Positions 27,172-36,510 of a DNA stretch of 64,000 nucleotides are shown piece by piece. Source of the DNA: Palsa-360 sp963719875 (GTDB lineage Bacteria > Acidobacteriota > Terriglobia > Acidiferrales > UBA7541); assembly GCA_963719875.1 (NCBI GenBank), contig CAVRDJ010000004.1:1054001-1118000 (forward strand), written 5' to 3'. The notes beneath the pieces were generated by a model. The model was not told where the DNA came from, ran no database searches, and was given only the letters and a program-made list of their open reading frames with translations. The stretch's first letter is position 1. The number at the start of each line of letters is the position of its first letter. Both the position numbers and the translations under genes were made by a program.

Positions 27172-28271
27172 ACACAAAAGAGATGCTGCGCATCCTGGTG
27201 CTGGAAGGCGACGGCATCGGGCCGGAAATCACCGCAGCTACGCTGCAAGTGCTACGCGCGGCCGACGCTAAGTTCGCGCTGGAGCTCATCTTCGAGAACG
27301 CGGCGATCGGCTGGGCCGCGCACCGTGCCGCAGGCACAACATTTCCGGATTCCGTTGAGAAGCAGGCGAGGGCGGCTGAGGGCGTGCTGTTGGGCCCCGT
27401 GTCGCACAACGACTATCCACCGCGCGCCGACGGCGGCCTCAATCCGTCCGGCGAACTGCGCAAGCGGCTCGACCTCTACGCCAATATTCGCCCGGCGCGG
27501 TCGCGCGAGGGCTTTCCGCCGCGTTGCGGTGCGAGCGTCGATCTGGTGATCGTGCGCGAGAACACCGAAGGCTTCTACGCCGACCGCTCCATGCATCTCG
27601 GTCCCGGCGAACTAATGCCGACGCCCGATCTGGCGCTCGCCATCCGTAAGGTCACTCGCGAGGGCTCGACGCGGATCGCGGAATCCGCGTTTAAGCTCGC
27701 CATGCAGCGCCGCCGCAAAGTGACCTCGGTGCACAAGGCCAATGTGCTGCGCGTGTCCGACGGGCTCTATCTCGAATCCACGCGCGCGGTGGCGGCGCGC
27801 TACCCGCAAGTCGAATATGAGGAGCGCATCATCGATGCCATGGCAGCGCTGCTGATCCGCGACGCCAGCCAGTTTGACGTAATCGTCACGACCAACATGT
27901 TCGGCGACATTCTCTCCGACGAAGCCTCTGAGATCGCCGGTAGTCTGGGCCTGGCGGCTTCGCTCAATGCCGGCAAGGATCATGCCGTGGCGCAGGCCCA
28001 GCACGGCTCGGCGCCCGACATTGCCGGAAAAAATATCGCCAACCCGGCCTCGCTGATCGGCTCGGCAGCGATGCTGCTGGCTTGGCTCGGCGAGCGGCGC
28101 TGCGACGACAAGCTCAAGCATGCCGGGAGCGCGATCGAGGCCGCGCTCGACCACGTGATTGCCACGCCGGATGGGCGCACGCCCGACATGGGCGGCGCGC
28201 TCGGCACCGATGCCTTCGGCGCCCTGGTGGCGAGGGCGATCGTCTCCCGGACGCTCCCCGCAGAAGGGTGA
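27168..28271 (+). CDS. Isocitrate/isopropylmalate dehydrogenase family protein (possibly tartrate- or malate-type)
   Basis: The 367-residue protein starts at ATG 27168, coupled by ATGA to PrpD copy 2. It carries the beta-decarboxylating dehydrogenase signature: LEGDGIGPEI (about 13-21), NTEGFYADRS (about 132), the VHKANVLRVSDGLY segment, and FGDILSDEASEIAGSLGLA (about 245-262) with the metal-binding aspartates. Members oxidise and often decarboxylate 2-hydroxyacids such as isocitrate, 3-isopropylmalate, homoisocitrate or tartrate with NAD(P); the ligand loop was not diagnostic to me. It is the last gene of the operon. The DNA looks richer in G/C at third positions than the kinase genes, so recent acquisition of this gene or of the whole operon is possible. 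Confidence 0.88.
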   Translation: MNTKEMLRILVLEGDGIGPEITAATLQVLRAADAKFALELIFENAAIGWAAHRAAGTTFPDSVEKQARAAEGVLLGPVSHNDYPPRADGGLNPSGELRKRLDLYANIRPARSREGFPPRCGASVDLVIVRENTEGFYADRSMHLGPGELMPTPDLALAIRKVTREGSTRIAESAFKLAMQRRRKVTSVHKANVLRVSDGLYLESTRAVAARYPQVEYEERIIDAMAALLIRDASQFDVIVTTNMFGDILSDEASEIAGSLGLAASLNAGKDHAVAQAQHGSAPDIAGKNIANPASLIGSAAMLLAWLGERRCDDKLKHAGSAIEAALDHVIATPDGRTPDMGGALGTDAFGALVARAIVSRTLPAEG

Positions 28272-28308
28272 AGTTTCGAACAATCACAATTATGCAAGTA
28301 TTGGCTAT

Positions 28309-28383
28309 GGGAATGGAGTTGTTGATTCCCTGCCCTCGGAATCAGGAATTCTTGATGTCCATCTGGGGCGGCAGCGGTTGCCC
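28309..28383 (-). repeat. 75-bp dispersed repeat, copy A, with gene-end remnant and hairpin
   Basis: This segment is about 90 percent identical by eye to 43127-43201. Both contain a 7-bp stem hairpin (TGATTCC, 8-base loop, GGAATCA here) and, on the minus strand, the end of an open frame finishing in the peptide GQPLPPQ-M/L-D-I/V-K-x-S. See also the remnant at 28342-28476. Confidence 0.7.
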
Positions 28384-28476
28384 CTCGCGAATGCTCTGAA
28401 ACCGCTCGAGCCGGTTCACTATCCGATCGATCCGGCGGCCCAAGAGGGTCTCGTATCTTCCACCAACAAGACAGTG
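28342..28476 (-). pseudogene. C-terminal remnant of an unrecognised protein
   Basis: A 44-codon open stretch ends at a TGA (28342-28344) and is bounded upstream by an in-frame TGA at 28477-28479, with no start codon. Its peptide looks protein-like (VGGRYETLLGRRIDRIV, then RFQSIREGQPLPPQMDIKNS). The same tail occurs at 43160-43240 in a second decayed copy. I do not recognise the parent family. Confidence 0.45.
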
Positions 28477-28544
28477 TCACATCCGCGGACAGCTTCCTTA
28501 CCACCAATGGGCGGAATCGCTTGCCAAACGAATAAAATATTGCG

Positions 28545-29552
28545 TCACAAATTGATTACGATTTTCCCGAAATGCGAGCCGCTTTCCATATATTTCAAGG
28601 CTTCGGACGCTTCACTGAATGCGAACGTTTTGTCGATCACGGGCTTCAGTCGATTGCCAACAATGGCGCTATTCATTTCTTCAAACATCCGGCGTGAGCC
28701 AATGAGAATGCCTTGCATCCGAACGGCTTTCATCAAGACACTTCTTGGGTCGAACTCGCCGGCGCCCGCCAAGACGCCGATCATTGCCACGTGACCACCG
28801 ATGCGCACAGAGTTGAACGATTTCGATAAAGTTCCCGCCCCACCGACTTCAACCACATGGTCGACGCCAATTCTGTTCGTCAAGCGCAAGACTTCCTTGT
28901 CCCAATCCGGAGTCTTGGTGTAATTGATTCTTTCGTCTGCGCCTAGGTTTTTGGCTTTTGTCAGCTTTTGGTCGCTGCTCGAAGTCACGATTACGCGCGC
29001 GCCGTGCATTTTGGCGAACTGTAGGGCGAAAATCGAAACGCCCCCGGTGCCAAGTATCAAAACTGTGTCGCCCGCTTTCAAGTTTCCTGAAACGACCAAC
29101 GCATTCCATGCCGTGACCGCCGCGCAGGGGAGAGTCGCGGCTTCGTCGAACGAGAGATGTCCAGGAACTTCAACCAAGCCGTTTTCGTCAAACGTGCCAA
29201 ACTCGCGGAGAACCCCGTCCAAATCTCCGGCGCCAAGAGTGGTCCGTCGTTTCTCGATGGAAAGAGATCCGTCAAGCCATGTTTGCGTGAAAATGGGACA
29301 AACACGATCGCCAACTTTCCATTTCTTCACGTTTGCCCCGACAGCAACGACTTCGCCCGACCCGTCTGAAAATGGTACCGCAGGCAATCGCGCTTTCGGG
29401 TTATACACCCCTTTGACAAACATCAGGTCGCGGTAATTCAAAGAAACCGAATGGAATTTGACTACAACTTCATTGGCGGTGGGTTCCGGCTCAGCGCGCT
29501 CCACAAGGACTAAGTTCTCAATCCCAAATTGTCGGACTTCGTAAACCTTCAT
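28545..29552 (-). CDS. NAD(P)-dependent MDR oxidoreductase, quinone-reductase-like
   Basis: The 335-residue protein is a complete zinc-independent-looking medium-chain dehydrogenase/reductase. It has the N-terminal GroES-like domain (VSLNYRDLMFVKGVY, then VPFSDGSGEVVAVGANV), the Rossmann motif ILGTGGVSIFALQFAK near residue 165, and the GADERINYTKTPDWDKEVL and FAFSEASEALKYMESGSHFGKIVI segments typical of quinone oxidoreductase and alkenal/enoyl reductases. The cysteines of the structural zinc lobe are absent. It probably reduces quinones or activated alkenes with NADPH; the natural substrate is not known. It stands alone, with its end facing the end of the catabolic operon. Confidence 0.85.
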   Translation of the reverse strand: MKVYEVRQFGIENLVLVERAEPEPTANEVVVKFHSVSLNYRDLMFVKGVYNPKARLPAVPFSDGSGEVVAVGANVKKWKVGDRVCPIFTQTWLDGSLSIEKRRTTLGAGDLDGVLREFGTFDENGLVEVPGHLSFDEAATLPCAAVTAWNALVVSGNLKAGDTVLILGTGGVSIFALQFAKMHGARVIVTSSSDQKLTKAKNLGADERINYTKTPDWDKEVLRLTNRIGVDHVVEVGGAGTLSKSFNSVRIGGHVAMIGVLAGAGEFDPRSVLMKAVRMQGILIGSRRMFEEMNSAIVGNRLKPVIDKTFAFSEASEALKYMESGSHFGKIVINL

Positions 29553-30323
29553 ATTTCTTCTCCCAAGTTACGGTGTATTCCGGCAGGCAATCTATCGATT
29601 AGCCAGACCCCTCAACAAGTCGAAGCGACACCTCTACTTTCAAGTTGAACTTTAGACACTCTTTCTTTAAAGGTGCCACAACCAAAGATTTTCTTCTGGC
29701 GGTTGGTCGGGACCTCGGCACAGGCACATGGGGATTCAACTACACAGGGGAACTTTCTTTCTTCGGACGGGCGAAAAAGGGCTCAAGGTATTTCGAGCCA
29801 TCCTTCTTGTAGATCTCAAGTCCGTCCGCTAGCAGAACGTACACCCGTCCCGCCCGTATTGCAATGCGCCATCCAGTAGTCCATGCCAGCAAGATCGTCC
29901 GCACCAATTGAGCAAAGCAAGGGCAGGGATAATCTGAAGGCCTTTGAAACACGAAGGGACGTAGAGACTAACAACTCATCCGTTTTGAGTTAAAATCAGG
30001 CATCTAATGGCCCTGCGGCTGGCTTGGTTTAGGGCCCCAATTGAGTTAGGATGGCGTCGAATCAGAGCTTGCAAACTTTAATCGAAAAGTAGTTAGGAGT
30101 GTCAGAATCTTGGGGTGGAGTTCTTGGACGCGGATCAATCTCGGTCGGCGCGGAATTATTCCTGTCTGAAGCCGGTCTAAGCATTTGGATCGTTAGAGAT
30201 TGCTTCTAACCGCGCGAGCTTGCCTGTAACGTGGCCCGAGCCTCGGGCGTCAAATATTTCACATCTAGTGCAATGAGCAATGTCGGCGACAGCGCGACAA
30301 TTCGATAAGTGGTTACCTGAGTT
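29553..30323. other. Intergenic region upstream of the RND efflux genes
   Basis: About 770 bases without a supported gene. A 70-codon minus-strand open frame at 29740-29952 has a protein-like C-terminal half (RVYVLLADGLEIYKKDGSKY) but lacks a ribosome site and known relatives; it may be a remnant. A minus-strand tail near 30206-30320 (DVKYLTPEARATLQA) is also suggestive but unsupported. No recognisable regulator gene for the efflux pair is present. Confidence 0.4.
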
Positions 30324-31577
30324 ATGACTCGGTCCCAGAGGAAGTTCAAAGCATACAAGCGCCTGGCTTGCTCGATGCGCACTGCGATGCACTTGGTCTG
30401 TTTCGCTGCGCTCGCCTGTGGCTGCGCAAAACCACAGGCGGCTCCTCCCGCTCGCCCGCCAACCATGGTAACCGTTGCCAAAGTCATCCAAAAGATGATG
30501 CCCGTCGAAGTGATCGCTGTTGGAACCGTGGAATCGATTTCCTCGATCTCCATCAGGGCGCAGGTTGCGGGGGAAGTCCAGAATATCCACTTTAAAGAGG
30601 GTGACTTCGTCAAGAAGGGACAGGTATTGCTCACGATCGACCCGAGGCCTTATGAGGCGGCGCTGGCGCAGGCCAAGGCCGCACTCGCACGCGATAAGGC
30701 TACCGGGACGTACAATCGCGCGCAGGCGCAGCGTTACAAAACGCTTTTCGACCAGGGGGTGGTACCGGCGGAGCAGGTCGATTCCTTCACCAGCGCTGCG
30801 GACGCCTCGGATGCCACCGTGAATGCCGACGAGGCTGCAGTGAAGACAGCGGAACTCAACCTGGAATACTGCACGATCAGTTCACCGATTGACGGGCGGA
30901 CCGGCACAATCGATGTGAAACCCGGCAACTTGGTGAAAGTGGCGGACGTACCCATCGTTATGATCAACCAAGTGAATCCGATTTATGTGAACTTTGCTGT
31001 CCCGCAGCGGCACTGGCCAGATATCAAGGAAGACGTGGATCGGCGTGCGCTCCACGTCAAGGTCACCATACCGCAGGACCCCGACCGGCCGATCCAAGGC
31101 ACATTAACGTTCGTGGACAACAGCGTGGATTCCACGACCGGCTCGATTCACCTGAGAGGGACCTTTGAGAATCCCCAGAATCGCCTCTGGCCAGGCTTGT
31201 ACGTCGGCGTCTTGCTTACGCTCTCACAACAACCCAATGCAACTGTGGTGCCGGCACATTCCATCGTCACGACCCAGGAGGGTTCGTACGTATATGTGGT
31301 GAGGGCGAACAATACTGTTGAACAGCGCACAGTTGTGCCAGACAGGACAATTGATAATGACGCCGTGGTTGAGAAAGGCCTCCAGCCCGGCGAAGTCATC
31401 GTCACCGATGGTCAAGTGAATTTGGTGCCCAATGCAAGGATAGAAGTGAAGAATCGCGACGCTGGACCGCTGGTTGAGCCTGCAGCCCGCCCAAGTCAGC
31501 AAGCGGGCTCGACACCGCGTCAAGGTGCCACGGCAGATCCTCCACCGGGCGAACCAAATCGCCCCAAGGCGCAATAA
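30324..31577 (+). CDS. RND efflux periplasmic adaptor (membrane fusion protein, MdtA/AcrA type)
   Basis: The 417-residue protein has an N-terminal hydrophobic stretch ending in a lipobox-like LACGC, suggesting an inner-membrane-anchored lipoprotein; an alternative start at 30375 would leave a shorter signal. The adaptor features follow: EVIAVGTVESISSISIRAQVAGEV, the biotinyl-lipoyl half EGDFVKKGQVLLTIDPRPYEAAL, a coiled hairpin of Ala-rich helix, the second half TISSPIDGRTGTIDVKPGNLV, and the beta-barrel/C-terminal segment with VVPAHSIVTTQEGSYVYVV. It links an inner-membrane RND pump to an outer-membrane channel. The pump gene follows after 32 bases. No TolC-like channel gene is in the window. 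Confidence 0.92.
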   Translation: MTRSQRKFKAYKRLACSMRTAMHLVCFAALACGCAKPQAAPPARPPTMVTVAKVIQKMMPVEVIAVGTVESISSISIRAQVAGEVQNIHFKEGDFVKKGQVLLTIDPRPYEAALAQAKAALARDKATGTYNRAQAQRYKTLFDQGVVPAEQVDSFTSAADASDATVNADEAAVKTAELNLEYCTISSPIDGRTGTIDVKPGNLVKVADVPIVMINQVNPIYVNFAVPQRHWPDIKEDVDRRALHVKVTIPQDPDRPIQGTLTFVDNSVDSTTGSIHLRGTFENPQNRLWPGLYVGVLLTLSQQPNATVVPAHSIVTTQEGSYVYVVRANNTVEQRTVVPDRTIDNDAVVEKGLQPGEVIVTDGQVNLVPNARIEVKNRDAGPLVEPAARPSQQAGSTPRQGATADPPPGEPNRPKAQ

Positions 31578-31609
31578 GGCCTGTTGACCGGATTTCACTG
31601 GAGCAGGGT

Positions 31610-34600
31610 ATGAGCATTCCAGAAAGATTTATTCAACGGCCGATCGCGACCACGCTCGTTATGATGGCCATCTTGCTGTTTGGGATTGCAAGTTATCGCG
31701 TCTTGCCGGTGAGTGATTTGCCGAACGTGGACTATCCCACCATCAATGTTTACGCGAACCTGCCTGGCGCGAACCCGGACACGATGGCCGCCGCGGTCGC
31801 ATTGCCGCTGGAAAAACAGTTCTCCAATATCGCCGGCCTTGATTCCATGGTTTCCTCGAATCGGGTCGGCGCAACCTCGATCGTCTTGCAGTTCAGTCTC
31901 GATCGCAATCTCGATGGCGCCGCGGAGGACGTGCAAGCCGCCATTTCTCAGGCGGCTCGTCAGTTGCCGCCGAACATGCCGGCCCCGCCTGGCTATTACA
32001 GGCAAAACCCGGCCGACTACCCAGTCCTCTTCATAGCGCTCACTTCGGACACGCTGCCGCTTTCGGCAGTGGATGAATATGCCGAGACGTTCATCGCTCC
32101 GAGCGTTTCAACGGTGAACGGCGTCGCGGTCGTGCAGATTTACGGACAATTCAAATATTCCCCACATATTCAATTGGATCCCCAGGCTCTTTCGATCAAG
32201 CACATCGGCATTGACAACGTCGAGAACGCCCTGACAAGTGGCAACGTAAACCTCCCGACGGGCACCATCTGGGGCCCTCAGCGCGCACCGACCGTGCAAA
32301 CTCAAGGTCAGCTCTATAACGCCGCGGACTACTCCAAGTTGATCGTCGCCTACCGCAATGGCTCCCCGGTCCGGCTCTCAGATTTAGGCCGCGTCATTGA
32401 TAGCGTCCAAAACGACAAAAACGTGAATTACTTCTACGACGCAAACTCCCCGCAGGGCCTCTCCGCTATCCCGATGGTCATCTTTAAGCAGCCGGGCACC
32501 AACGCGGTGCAAGTGGTGGACGGCATCAAAGCCATGCTTCCCCGTTTGGAGGCGGTGCTGCCTCCTTCCGTCAAGATGAGGGTGCTTTTCGACCGCTCGG
32601 TCACGATCCGCAACTCGGTGGACGATGTGAGGTTCACGCTCGAGCTGGCGCTATTTCTCGTGGTCATGGTCATCTTCCTGTTCTTACGGAACCTTTCGGC
32701 AACGACGATTCCCAGCCTTGCGCTTCCGTTCTCCCTCGTGGGCACTTTTGGCGTGATGTACCTGTGCGGCTATTCGATCGATAATCTTTCTCTGATGGCT
32801 CTAACGCTCTCCGTCGGCTTCGTTGTGGATGACGCGATCGTGATGCTCGAAAACATCGTGCGTCATGTGGAGCAGGGAGAAAGTGTGATGGAAGCGGCCA
32901 TCAACGGTTCGGGGGAGATCGGTTTTACGATTCTTTCCATGACGCTGTCGCTCTCGGCCGTATTTATCCCGGTGATGTTCATGGGGGGAGTTCTCGGCCG
33001 GCTCTTGCACGAGTTCGCGGTGACCATCATGACGGCCATCCTGGTGTCCGGATTCGTTTCCTTGACACTGACGCCGATGCTTTGCAGCCGCTTTCTGAAA
33101 CCCCACCGCGAGATAAGGCACGGCCGGCTCTACAATTTCTTCGAATCCATGCAGGCGGGGCTTGAGCGAATATACGATCGTTGTCTGAAGGTCACGCTTC
33201 GCCATAAGCTCGCGACAATCATGTTTTCGGCGGCCCTGGCGGTGGGGACCTACTATCTTGCGGTCATCATTCCGAAGGGGTTTTTGCCGAGCGAGGATAT
33301 CGATCAGATCAACGGGACCACGGAAGCGATCGAGGGCATTTCGTTTGACGCGATGGTCGAGCACCAGCAACAGATCGCCGAAATCCTGACCAAAGATCCC
33401 GCCGTCGCTTACGTATTGTCATCGATCGGCTCGGGCGGCCGAACCCTGAACCAAGGCGGGCTCAACATCCGATTGAAGCCGCGGTCGGAGCGCCCGCAGG
33501 TCGATCAGGTCATCAATGAGCTGCGCCCCAAGCTTGCTGCCGTGCCCGGGATGGTGACGTTCCTGCGCAATGATCCCCCAATCCGTATCGGCGGTTTGCA
33601 AAGCAAGGCGCTTTACCAGTTCACGATACAAAGTGCGAGCACTGAGGAACTGTACAGTTCGGCTCAGGATTTCACGGCCAAAATGCGCGTTCTTCCGGGA
33701 CTCACAGACGTCAGCAGCGACCTCCAGATCCGAAATCCCCAGATCAACGTCCAAATCGACCGGGACGCCGCTTCTTCGTTTGGGGTTACGGTGAATCAAA
33801 TCGAAGACGCGATCTACTCCGCCTATGGCCAGCGCCAGATCTCTACCATTTTTGCTCCGAATAACCAGTATTGGGTCATCCTTGAACTGGAGCCGGAATT
33901 TCAACGGGACGCAAATAGGATCGCATCACTCCACATCCATTCGTCCACATCATCGCAAAATTTCTCAAGTGCAAGCGGACAGCTCGTGCCGATTGGTGCC
34001 GTGGCGAAACTTACTTCCACCTTGGGACCGCTTTCGGTAAATCACCTGGGGCAACTGCCCGCGGTAACGATCTCCTTTAATCTGAAGCCCGGCACATCGA
34101 TTGGGGACGCGGTCGCCGAAATCAACGATCTGGCCAGGCAGGCTCTTCCGCCGACGACCACGACGACTTTCCAAGGAAACGCGCAAGCTTTTCAATCGTC
34201 GCTTGCAGGTCTTGGCATGTTGCTTGCGATGGCCATCCTCGTGATCTACATCATTCTTGGCATTCTCTATGAAAGCTTCCTGCATCCGATCACGATTCTG
34301 TCCGGATTGCCATCTGCGGGCTTTGGAGCGCTCTTGTCGCTGTACCTTTTCCATACGGCCGCAACGAAGGGTTGGGTTTCTCCGCTCCTCGATATGAACC
34401 TGGATATCTACGGCTTTGTGGGAATCATGATGCTCATCGGCATCGTCAAGAAAAACGCCATTATGATGATTGACTTTGCGCTCGAAGCCCAACGCACGGA
34501 AGGAAAGAGTCCGGCCGAAGCGATTTATCAGGGATGCCTGGTCCGCTTCCGTCCCATCATGATGACGACGATGGCAGCGCTGATGGGCACTCTTCCGATC

Positions 34601-34864
34601 GCATTGGGTTTTGGGGCAGGTGGCGAAGCGCGTCGGCCCCTGGGAGTATCGGTCGTCGGAGGGCTGGCTTTTTCCCAACTCGTGACACTTTTCCTCACCC
34701 CTGTGTTCTACATTTACATGGAAGATGCAAAACGTTGGGGTTCGCAGGTATTCAGCCGCAAGCGCGACCCTGAGTCTGATACCGGTCCGTCCTCGCCCGG
34801 CCAGATTCCGAGCGGTCCAATCGGCACGCCGATCGCGCGCTCCAAGGACGCGCCGGATCTCTAG
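31610..34864 (+). CDS. RND multidrug efflux permease (AcrB/MdtB-MdtC type)
   Basis: The 1084-residue protein covers the whole HAE-RND architecture: TM1 right at the N-terminus (RPIATTLVMMAILLFGIASY), two large periplasmic loops and two six-helix bundles. The proton-relay pair in helix 4 is present as Asp407-Asp408 in VGFVVDDAIVMLENI, the same positions as in AcrB. The C-terminal half contains VGIMMLIGIVKKNAIMMIDFA. It uses proton motive force to expel hydrophobic or amphiphilic compounds; the substrate cannot be read from the sequence. A GGAGCAGGGT ribosome site precedes the ATG, and it forms an operon with the adaptor gene. Confidence 0.95.
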   Translation: MSIPERFIQRPIATTLVMMAILLFGIASYRVLPVSDLPNVDYPTINVYANLPGANPDTMAAAVALPLEKQFSNIAGLDSMVSSNRVGATSIVLQFSLDRNLDGAAEDVQAAISQAARQLPPNMPAPPGYYRQNPADYPVLFIALTSDTLPLSAVDEYAETFIAPSVSTVNGVAVVQIYGQFKYSPHIQLDPQALSIKHIGIDNVENALTSGNVNLPTGTIWGPQRAPTVQTQGQLYNAADYSKLIVAYRNGSPVRLSDLGRVIDSVQNDKNVNYFYDANSPQGLSAIPMVIFKQPGTNAVQVVDGIKAMLPRLEAVLPPSVKMRVLFDRSVTIRNSVDDVRFTLELALFLVVMVIFLFLRNLSATTIPSLALPFSLVGTFGVMYLCGYSIDNLSLMALTLSVGFVVDDAIVMLENIVRHVEQGESVMEAAINGSGEIGFTILSMTLSLSAVFIPVMFMGGVLGRLLHEFAVTIMTAILVSGFVSLTLTPMLCSRFLKPHREIRHGRLYNFFESMQAGLERIYDRCLKVTLRHKLATIMFSAALAVGTYYLAVIIPKGFLPSEDIDQINGTTEAIEGISFDAMVEHQQQIAEILTKDPAVAYVLSSIGSGGRTLNQGGLNIRLKPRSERPQVDQVINELRPKLAAVPGMVTFLRNDPPIRIGGLQSKALYQFTIQSASTEELYSSAQDFTAKMRVLPGLTDVSSDLQIRNPQINVQIDRDAASSFGVTVNQIEDAIYSAYGQRQISTIFAPNNQYWVILELEPEFQRDANRIASLHIHSSTSSQNFSSASGQLVPIGAVAKLTSTLGPLSVNHLGQLPAVTISFNLKPGTSIGDAVAEINDLARQALPPTTTTTFQGNAQAFQSSLAGLGMLLAMAILVIYIILGILYESFLHPITILSGLPSAGFGALLSLYLFHTAATKGWVSPLLDMNLDIYGFVGIMMLIGIVKKNAIMMIDFALEAQRTEGKSPAEAIYQGCLVRFRPIMMTTMAALMGTLPIALGFGAGGEARRPLGVSVVGGLAFSQLVTLFLTPVFYIYMEDAKRWGSQVFSRKRDPESDTGPSSPGQIPSGPIGTPIARSKDAPDL

Positions 34865-34987
34865 GGGAAAGACCGCGAAGCTTCCGCTCTGATCCGGCAC
34901 AAATCAAGCAGTTACAGACGCTCGAAGTAATAGTTTGTTTTGCGGATTGGCGCCTGCGGAGAACTACATACGCAACGCAACTGATTT

Positions 34988-36118
34988 CTAATTCGGGTCG
35001 AAAAGAAAACCTAAAGTTCGGACAATCACTCTTTGTTGGTGTAGCGAACGATCCAAGTCATCCGAAGCGGTTTCGTTCTGTGTCAGAAGTGCGAGTTGCC
35101 CGGCAAGGACTCGAACCGCGACATCGCGGGGCACGTAAGCGCGATTGGCAGGCACCTGCAATCGCCAGCCCTGCGGCGTGCGGCGGAGTTCCCAGCGCAG
35201 TTTTTCGACGCGGCGTTTTCCTTCAATTCCTTTGCCGGCGATCGAAAGTCTTCCCTCAACTTCGGCATTCACCCATCCCCGGTCGTGCTTCAGCTCAAGG
35301 CGATCGACATGGAGCTTGTCATAGACCAATATGGTGCCCTCGGAATCTTCCGCAATCCAATCACGCAAAAGATTGCCCGCAGCGATATTGAATTCCGAAA
35401 TAGCGTCACCAACTTCCACGTCCGTGGGCCTGTTTGCCGCAGCTCCGATCATAATACTGGTTGGAAGCGGCGAAGGGCGGTGTAAGGGCGTTGTTGGGTT
35501 GGGTGAAGGTGCGGGCGGCTCTACTTTTGTTGCCGTCAAGTCAGTCCCGAAGGGTGGCGCGTCCGCATTCTCTTTGTGCACTGGCGCCACGAGGGTGTTT
35601 GATCGAGCCCCTGATTTGATCGCCGGGGCAGAGGCAGTAGTTGTGGCGAGTTCGGCGGGGACCGGGAGAACGTATCGGTAGAAACGCGGACGACCTAGCG
35701 TTCGCCAGTGCGGCCCGTCGTAATACTCCGTGCGGAAGCCCGTACTAACGGAGCTATAGAAGGTGTGCTGGACAACATTGATGACAATCCCCACATGCCC
35801 AGGCCAAACTATCAAGTCGCCTGAACGTGGTAGGGAAACACGCCGAAAATTATCGATTCCACCGTAGAGATCATAGGAACTCGCGTAAGGATAGGGGAAA
35901 CCCGACAATTCGTAAATCTGGTGTACCAAGTGAGAACAGTCGGTCTTCTGCCCCGCCTTCCCTCGTTGTTTCGACGCAGTGTTTACGAGGATCAGGCCCT
36001 CGTCAGTACTCAACAGACGCACCCCAGACGGACCATCCTGCGCCCAGGAAATAGTAGCGAGCAGGCCTAAAAACGCAGTAAGCACACAGAGGCATCGAGA
36101 TGAGATTCGGCGCCGCAT
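34988..36118 (-). CDS. Secreted NlpC/P60-like (CHAP) cysteine hydrolase with extra C-terminal domain
   Basis: The 376-residue protein has a signal peptide (about 1-26, ending SWA-Q). The catalytic half (about 45-160) shows KTDCSHLVHQIYELSG with the nucleophilic cysteine near 60 and RSGDLIVWPGHVGIVI with the histidine near 108, the order found in NlpC/P60 peptidases that cut peptidoglycan stem peptides. A Pro/Thr-rich linker follows. The C-terminal part (about 240-360: DWIAEDSEGTILVYDKLHVD, then LRWELRRTPQGWRLQVP) resembles a small alpha+beta NTF2-like or Cds6-like domain, which I could not assign with confidence. It stands alone between the efflux operon and the NHL gene, all oriented independently. 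Confidence 0.75.
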   Translation of the reverse strand: MRRRISSRCLCVLTAFLGLLATISWAQDGPSGVRLLSTDEGLILVNTASKQRGKAGQKTDCSHLVHQIYELSGFPYPYASSYDLYGGIDNFRRVSLPRSGDLIVWPGHVGIVINVVQHTFYSSVSTGFRTEYYDGPHWRTLGRPRFYRYVLPVPAELATTTASAPAIKSGARSNTLVAPVHKENADAPPFGTDLTATKVEPPAPSPNPTTPLHRPSPLPTSIMIGAAANRPTDVEVGDAISEFNIAAGNLLRDWIAEDSEGTILVYDKLHVDRLELKHDRGWVNAEVEGRLSIAGKGIEGKRRVEKLRWELRRTPQGWRLQVPANRAYVPRDVAVRVLAGQLALLTQNETASDDLDRSLHQQRVIVRTLGFLFDPN

Positions 36119-36510
36119 AGTTCTCCTGGATCGAGTCTGCCAGAGGGAGCATGGTGCGGGTCTCGGGTTCCCAAAAGTGCCCCCAAACGATAACTTGTCC
36201 CTACGGACAGGTGAGTTTTCACACTTCGTGAGGGTTGCAAACCGCCATGGGAACTTCAGGTATCAAACATAGGAGCAAGTCTATGGTAGGAATCCTAAAC
36301 GCAGCACAAGGTATGTCACAGAAGTCGGGAAGGGTTAGTTGAATGGAATCCCTGTGGCGCTGGAATCTATTCCTGTCAGATCAACAGAATTCCTAGGAAA
36401 GCTATAGCTGCAGGTTCACGCGGCGAAGCAGGTCTGTGAAGCGCGGGTCCGAGCGCAGCAGCTCATCGCGACGACACCAGTGCGAAGCCCATTTGCAGTA
36501 ACGCTCTTTG
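36119..36510. other. Intergenic region between the NlpC-like and NHL-repeat genes
   Basis: About 390 bases with no gene supported on either strand. It must contain the promoter of the NlpC/P60-like gene. No terminator or repeat was identified. Confidence 0.45.

Noticed and set aside
28545..29552. Zinc alcohol dehydrogenase
   Set aside because: The catalytic and structural zinc cysteines are absent; the quinone-reductase-like MDR branch fits better.
30206..30634. Minus-strand frame over the RND adaptor start with tail DVKYLTPEARATLQA
   Set aside because: Most of it is antisense to the adaptor gene; only a short intergenic tail looks protein-like, too little to call.
30324..34864. Complete tripartite efflux operon
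   Set aside because: No TolC-like outer-membrane gene is in the window, so only adaptor and pump can be claimed.
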